49,410 bases of DNA from Gemmatimonadaceae bacterium (GTDB lineage Bacteria > Latescibacterota > UBA2968 > UBA8231). The stretch covers positions 1 to 49,410 of the forward strand of contig JAPOZM010000067.1 of the NCBI GenBank assembly GCA_026706075.1. The letters run 5' to 3'. The notes under the pieces were generated by a model, which worked only from the letters and a program-made list of their open reading frames with translations, was not told the origin of the DNA and made no database searches. Below, piece after piece: positions 46,879-49,410 of this stretch; position 1 is the stretch's first letter; every line of letters begins with the position of its first letter. The position numbers were made by a program, and so were the translations under genes.

Positions 46879-47712
46879 ATGCGCACCCACAGGCACCACC
46901 TGACCGCAGCCCTGGCCGCCCTGATCGCCTGGAGCGGCCCGGTCCCCTTGCCGGCCACCGACTACGAGGTCAGCGACTACCTGCCCCTGGCGGTGGGCAA
47001 CTCGTGGACCTTCGGGCATGAGTGGTACTTGAACGAGGGGGACGGCGTTGAGGAGCTTGACGACCGCTTCATCCCGGGCAACTGGCCTGCCTACGAAGCC
47101 ACATGGGGCGGACGATTCACGATCACGGTGGAGCGGACGGAGGTGATTGGTGGCAAGACGTACTACGTGCTGTCGGGAATGCCGTCCGGTGGCTGGCCGC
47201 CGGCGCCGCCGCACTTCCTCGCGGGCAAGAAGCTGCGCTGGGAGGGGACGAGTCTGGTGGAGCATGACGGCACCGGCGAGCAGACCTTCTTCCGCTTCGA
47301 TGGAAGCGGTGGAAGAGGAACCGGCTATACCATCCCCACAACCGAAGACGATAACCGGGTCACGTCCGTGTGGAGTCCTTGGGGCGTCACGCAACGATAC
47401 AGATTCTCTTTCTTCGGACACGATGGCTACAGACACGACGACTACGGAAATTTCCTGCCGGCATGGCGGGGAGTCGGCTTCGTGGCGGGCTACGGGATCG
47501 CATGGGCCGAGGAAGCGCTCAACCACGAGCACTCTTCCGTTCCCAGCTTCATCAATGTACTGAACCCTATTCAGGCCACCTTGACCCCGCAGCAGAGCGG
47601 GGGCGCGGGCGGCCAGTCCGGCAGCCGAGTGGTGAAGTATGAGGATGCGAGGACCGGCCGCACGTCGGCGCCCAGCTCATCCTGGGGGCAAGTCAAAGGG
47701 GAGGAGAGATGA
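46879..47712 (+). CDS. Secreted protein of unknown function
   Basis: 277 residues, with CAGGAGAG before the ATG at a loose distance. A signal peptide covers about residues 1-26 (HHLTAALAALIAWSGPVPLP, cleavage near ATD). The mature part begins with VSDYLPLAVGNSWTFGHEWY, a block often found at the start of secreted beta-sandwich proteins of environmental bacteria, and is rich in Trp, Tyr and Gly. The end is Ser/Gln/Gly-rich. It overlaps the metalloprotease by ATGA, so the two are coupled and probably exported together. Confidence 0.65.
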   Translation: MRTHRHHLTAALAALIAWSGPVPLPATDYEVSDYLPLAVGNSWTFGHEWYLNEGDGVEELDDRFIPGNWPAYEATWGGRFTITVERTEVIGGKTYYVLSGMPSGGWPPAPPHFLAGKKLRWEGTSLVEHDGTGEQTFFRFDGSGGRGTGYTIPTTEDDNRVTSVWSPWGVTQRYRFSFFGHDGYRHDDYGNFLPAWRGVGFVAGYGIAWAEEALNHEHSSVPSFINVLNPIQATLTPQQSGGAGGQSGSRVVKYEDARTGRTSAPSSSWGQVKGEER

Positions 47713-49410
47713 GACCGAGCGCCATGGCATCGAGGGCGGTCCTGCTGACGCTGGTCTGGGCCGGCTCCCTGCCGGCCCAACAGCCGGTCTACGACCTTCG
47801 CAACAGCTGGACCAGTCCGTGCACGCTGGACGTGGTGCTGGTCACCTTCAAGGACACGACAGGGGTCTGGCCGAACTACAGCTTATCCTGCGACCGTCGC
47901 GGGCGCGCTAATAGCGGGCGCATTTGTGACTACGACACCCACGACCTGCCGCACGGCTACACGGTCAACCGCGACGGTGCCCTGGTGCGGGGGACTTCCA
48001 GCTACCAGCTGGAAGACTTCCGCCGTCTGTTCAGCGGCGGCTACGACTACTCCGTCAATGGGGAAACCGCCCGCCGCCCCGCGCCTTTCGTCGGGGACAC
48101 GGTTCACGTCGCCAACCGGACGCAGAGACTGCCGGAGGTGTTCGGCAGCCTGCGGCACTACTTCCACCAAGTATCCGGCGGCGACTTCGAGCTGCACGTG
48201 CGCATCATCAATCCGGAGGACGAGGACGGTTACCCCCGCTGGGTCCAGCTGCCGGAGACCAAGGGCTATTACGGAGAGCAGGCTGGCGGCCCAAGGGCTG
48301 ACTATTGGGACGACGCCCGGGACACGGCGCAGGATTCGGTGCGGGCCTGGTACCCGGGCACGACGGATTACGACATTCCCCACAACGGCTACAACCGGGA
48401 CCGCCGGCGGCGGCACAAGGTGTTGTTTCTCTATTCTGGAGCCGAGGTGGCCAACAACCGGGCGCTCCATCCCCGGGTCCTTCAGATTACCGAGGTCAAC
48501 CCGCAACTCGCTCGCCAGGTTGGGTATCGCTACGTGGCCGCCGAGCGGCAGGGCACGGGCGGCAACAACCACACGGTGGACGCCTTTACGGGGATCGGCA
48601 TTCACGTCCACGAGATCGGCCACCTGCTGGGTCTGAACCATTCGTTTTACACCTTCACCGGGACGAATCCGTACACCCGCGAGAGCTTCACCACGACGCT
48701 CGGGGCCGGTCTGGTGGGCTGGGGCGCCACGCAGAACGGGGCCCAAGGGCCGCCGTATCGCGCTGAAACCACGGCCAGCGCGACCTACATCTTCGAGTAT
48801 CGGTCCTGCACCAATCCCTACAACGCGATCTACCGCCGGGATCTGGGCTGGACGACCACGCCGGCGCCGATCACCGGCACGACGTTCAACGCGCGGATCG
48901 GGGCGGGGTTCGGGGATGTCGTCTTCGTCGACGGGGCCGAGGATTCGGACTTCGCGCTGGAGTTGCGGACCGTCGGCAGTTTCGGGCAGTTCACGGGCTG
49001 GCACCGGTTTGCGCAAGACCCGGGCGTGCTGATCTGGAAGAGGCCCGCCGTTGGATCGGCTGTGCGTCGGCCCCGGCTGATCCCGGCGGACCGCCGGTCG
49101 ATCTTCAACGCCCGGCAGAGAAGCCCCGCGCTGGCGGAGCCGAATCTGGACCCGATCACGGCCCTGAACCCGACCTTTGTGTATCCCTGGCAAGACCGCC
49201 TGTCCGATCCGTTCGGCGCCCTGGAGGGCAACGGCCTGCCGACCGGGACCGTCCTGCCGGGGCTCCAGTATCGGCCCGTGGTCACCGAGGCCGACGACGA
49301 CAGTCTGTTGCGGCGGGACCCGCGGGGCGGCATGGATGCTCCTTCGCGGCGAGCCTTCCGCAACATCCGCATCCACCGGGACCAGACCCCTTCGTACGCC
49401 GAGGTCGACA
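47709..49410 (+). CDS. Secreted zinc metalloprotease, M6-like, 3' end outside the window
   Basis: At least 567 residues, open to the right edge. The ATG overlaps the preceding stop (ATGA) and is preceded by GGGGAGGAGAG. A signal peptide covers about residues 1-25 (SRAVLLTLVWAGSLPAQ). The zinc motif is HVHEIGHLLGLNHS: H301, E302, H305 and H311, the HExxHxxGxxH form. Upstream, LRHYFHQVSGGDFELHVRI and KVLFLYSGAEVANN resemble M6 (immune inhibitor A-like) catalytic domains, as does the downstream SCTNPYNAIYRRDLGW. The C-terminal region looks beta-rich. It likely degrades extracellular proteins or processes the coupled secreted protein. Confidence 0.8.
   Translation, partial: MRPSAMASRAVLLTLVWAGSLPAQQPVYDLRNSWTSPCTLDVVLVTFKDTTGVWPNYSLSCDRRGRANSGRICDYDTHDLPHGYTVNRDGALVRGTSSYQLEDFRRLFSGGYDYSVNGETARRPAPFVGDTVHVANRTQRLPEVFGSLRHYFHQVSGGDFELHVRIINPEDEDGYPRWVQLPETKGYYGEQAGGPRADYWDDARDTAQDSVRAWYPGTTDYDIPHNGYNRDRRRRHKVLFLYSGAEVANNRALHPRVLQITEVNPQLARQVGYRYVAAERQGTGGNNHTVDAFTGIGIHVHEIGHLLGLNHSFYTFTGTNPYTRESFTTTLGAGLVGWGATQNGAQGPPYRAETTASATYIFEYRSCTNPYNAIYRRDLGWTTTPAPITGTTFNARIGAGFGDVVFVDGAEDSDFALELRTVGSFGQFTGWHRFAQDPGVLIWKRPAVGSAVRRPRLIPADRRSIFNARQRSPALAEPNLDPITALNPTFVYPWQDRLSDPFGALEGNGLPTGTVLPGLQYRPVVTEADDDSLLRRDPRGGMDAPSRRAFRNIRIHRDQTPSYAEVD

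Overview
The window is a GC-rich (about 70% by eye) chromosomal segment from an uncultured-type Gram-negative bacterium. A lipoprotein, a porin-like barrel, Tat and Sec exports and a murein transglycosylase indicate an outer membrane. Four phytanoyl-CoA-dioxygenase-like (PhyH) genes, two enolase-superfamily dehydratases, a sugar isomerase, tandem P1 peptidases and secreted kelch, HEAT and metalloprotease proteins resemble Latescibacterota, Poribacteria or Gemmatimonadota-like genomes. This assignment is inference, since no rRNA is present. GTG and TTG starts and 4-base ATGA/GTGA overlaps are common.

Layout. 1-2.1 kb: end of an AGCS alanine symporter, convergent with a DUF4159 protein. 2.2-7.7 kb: a complete aceE-aceF-lpd pyruvate dehydrogenase operon. 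7.8-10.2 kb: a TPR-type lytic transglycosylase and a small membrane protein. 10.2-17.4 kb (minus): a tight seven-gene run of enolase-superfamily enzyme, IDH/IMDH-type dehydrogenase, PhyH, two P1 peptidases, MutY and a YqaA/DedA protein. 17.6-20.4 kb (minus): porin-like barrel, Rieske protein and di-heme c-type lipoprotein behind an AT-rich promoter with a palindrome. 20.6-22.9 kb: RsmD, PhyH and a eukaryote-type HisA.

22.9-35.4 kb is the accessory part. It holds two DUF4143 ATPases with unusual repeat-bearing promoters, a broken transglutaminase-like gene, a methyltransferase, an orphan DUF433 protein inside a direct repeat, an Nramp-like transporter with non-canonical signature motifs, two PhyH genes, a kelch protein, a Gly/Ser lipoprotein, an IS21 istB relic and a DUF2279 protein. 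Fragments of the kelch, DUF4143 and GCS2 genes are scattered among them. The intact second DUF4143 gene appears to sit inside a decayed second kelch copy.

35.3-42.7 kb: a retropepsin-like protease, GCS2 ligase and N-formylglutamate amidohydrolase (a coupled cassette), a HEAT lipoprotein, then a putative glycosidase, a ManD-like dehydratase and a sugar isomerase. 43-49.4 kb: a nuclease-fold-like protein, a GAF-PAS-kinase-receiver-winged-helix one-protein signalling system with an 11-bp direct repeat upstream, a leucine-rich-repeat relic, a secreted protein of unknown role and a secreted HExGHxxGxxH metalloprotease that runs off the end. No tRNA, rRNA or CRISPR array was seen.
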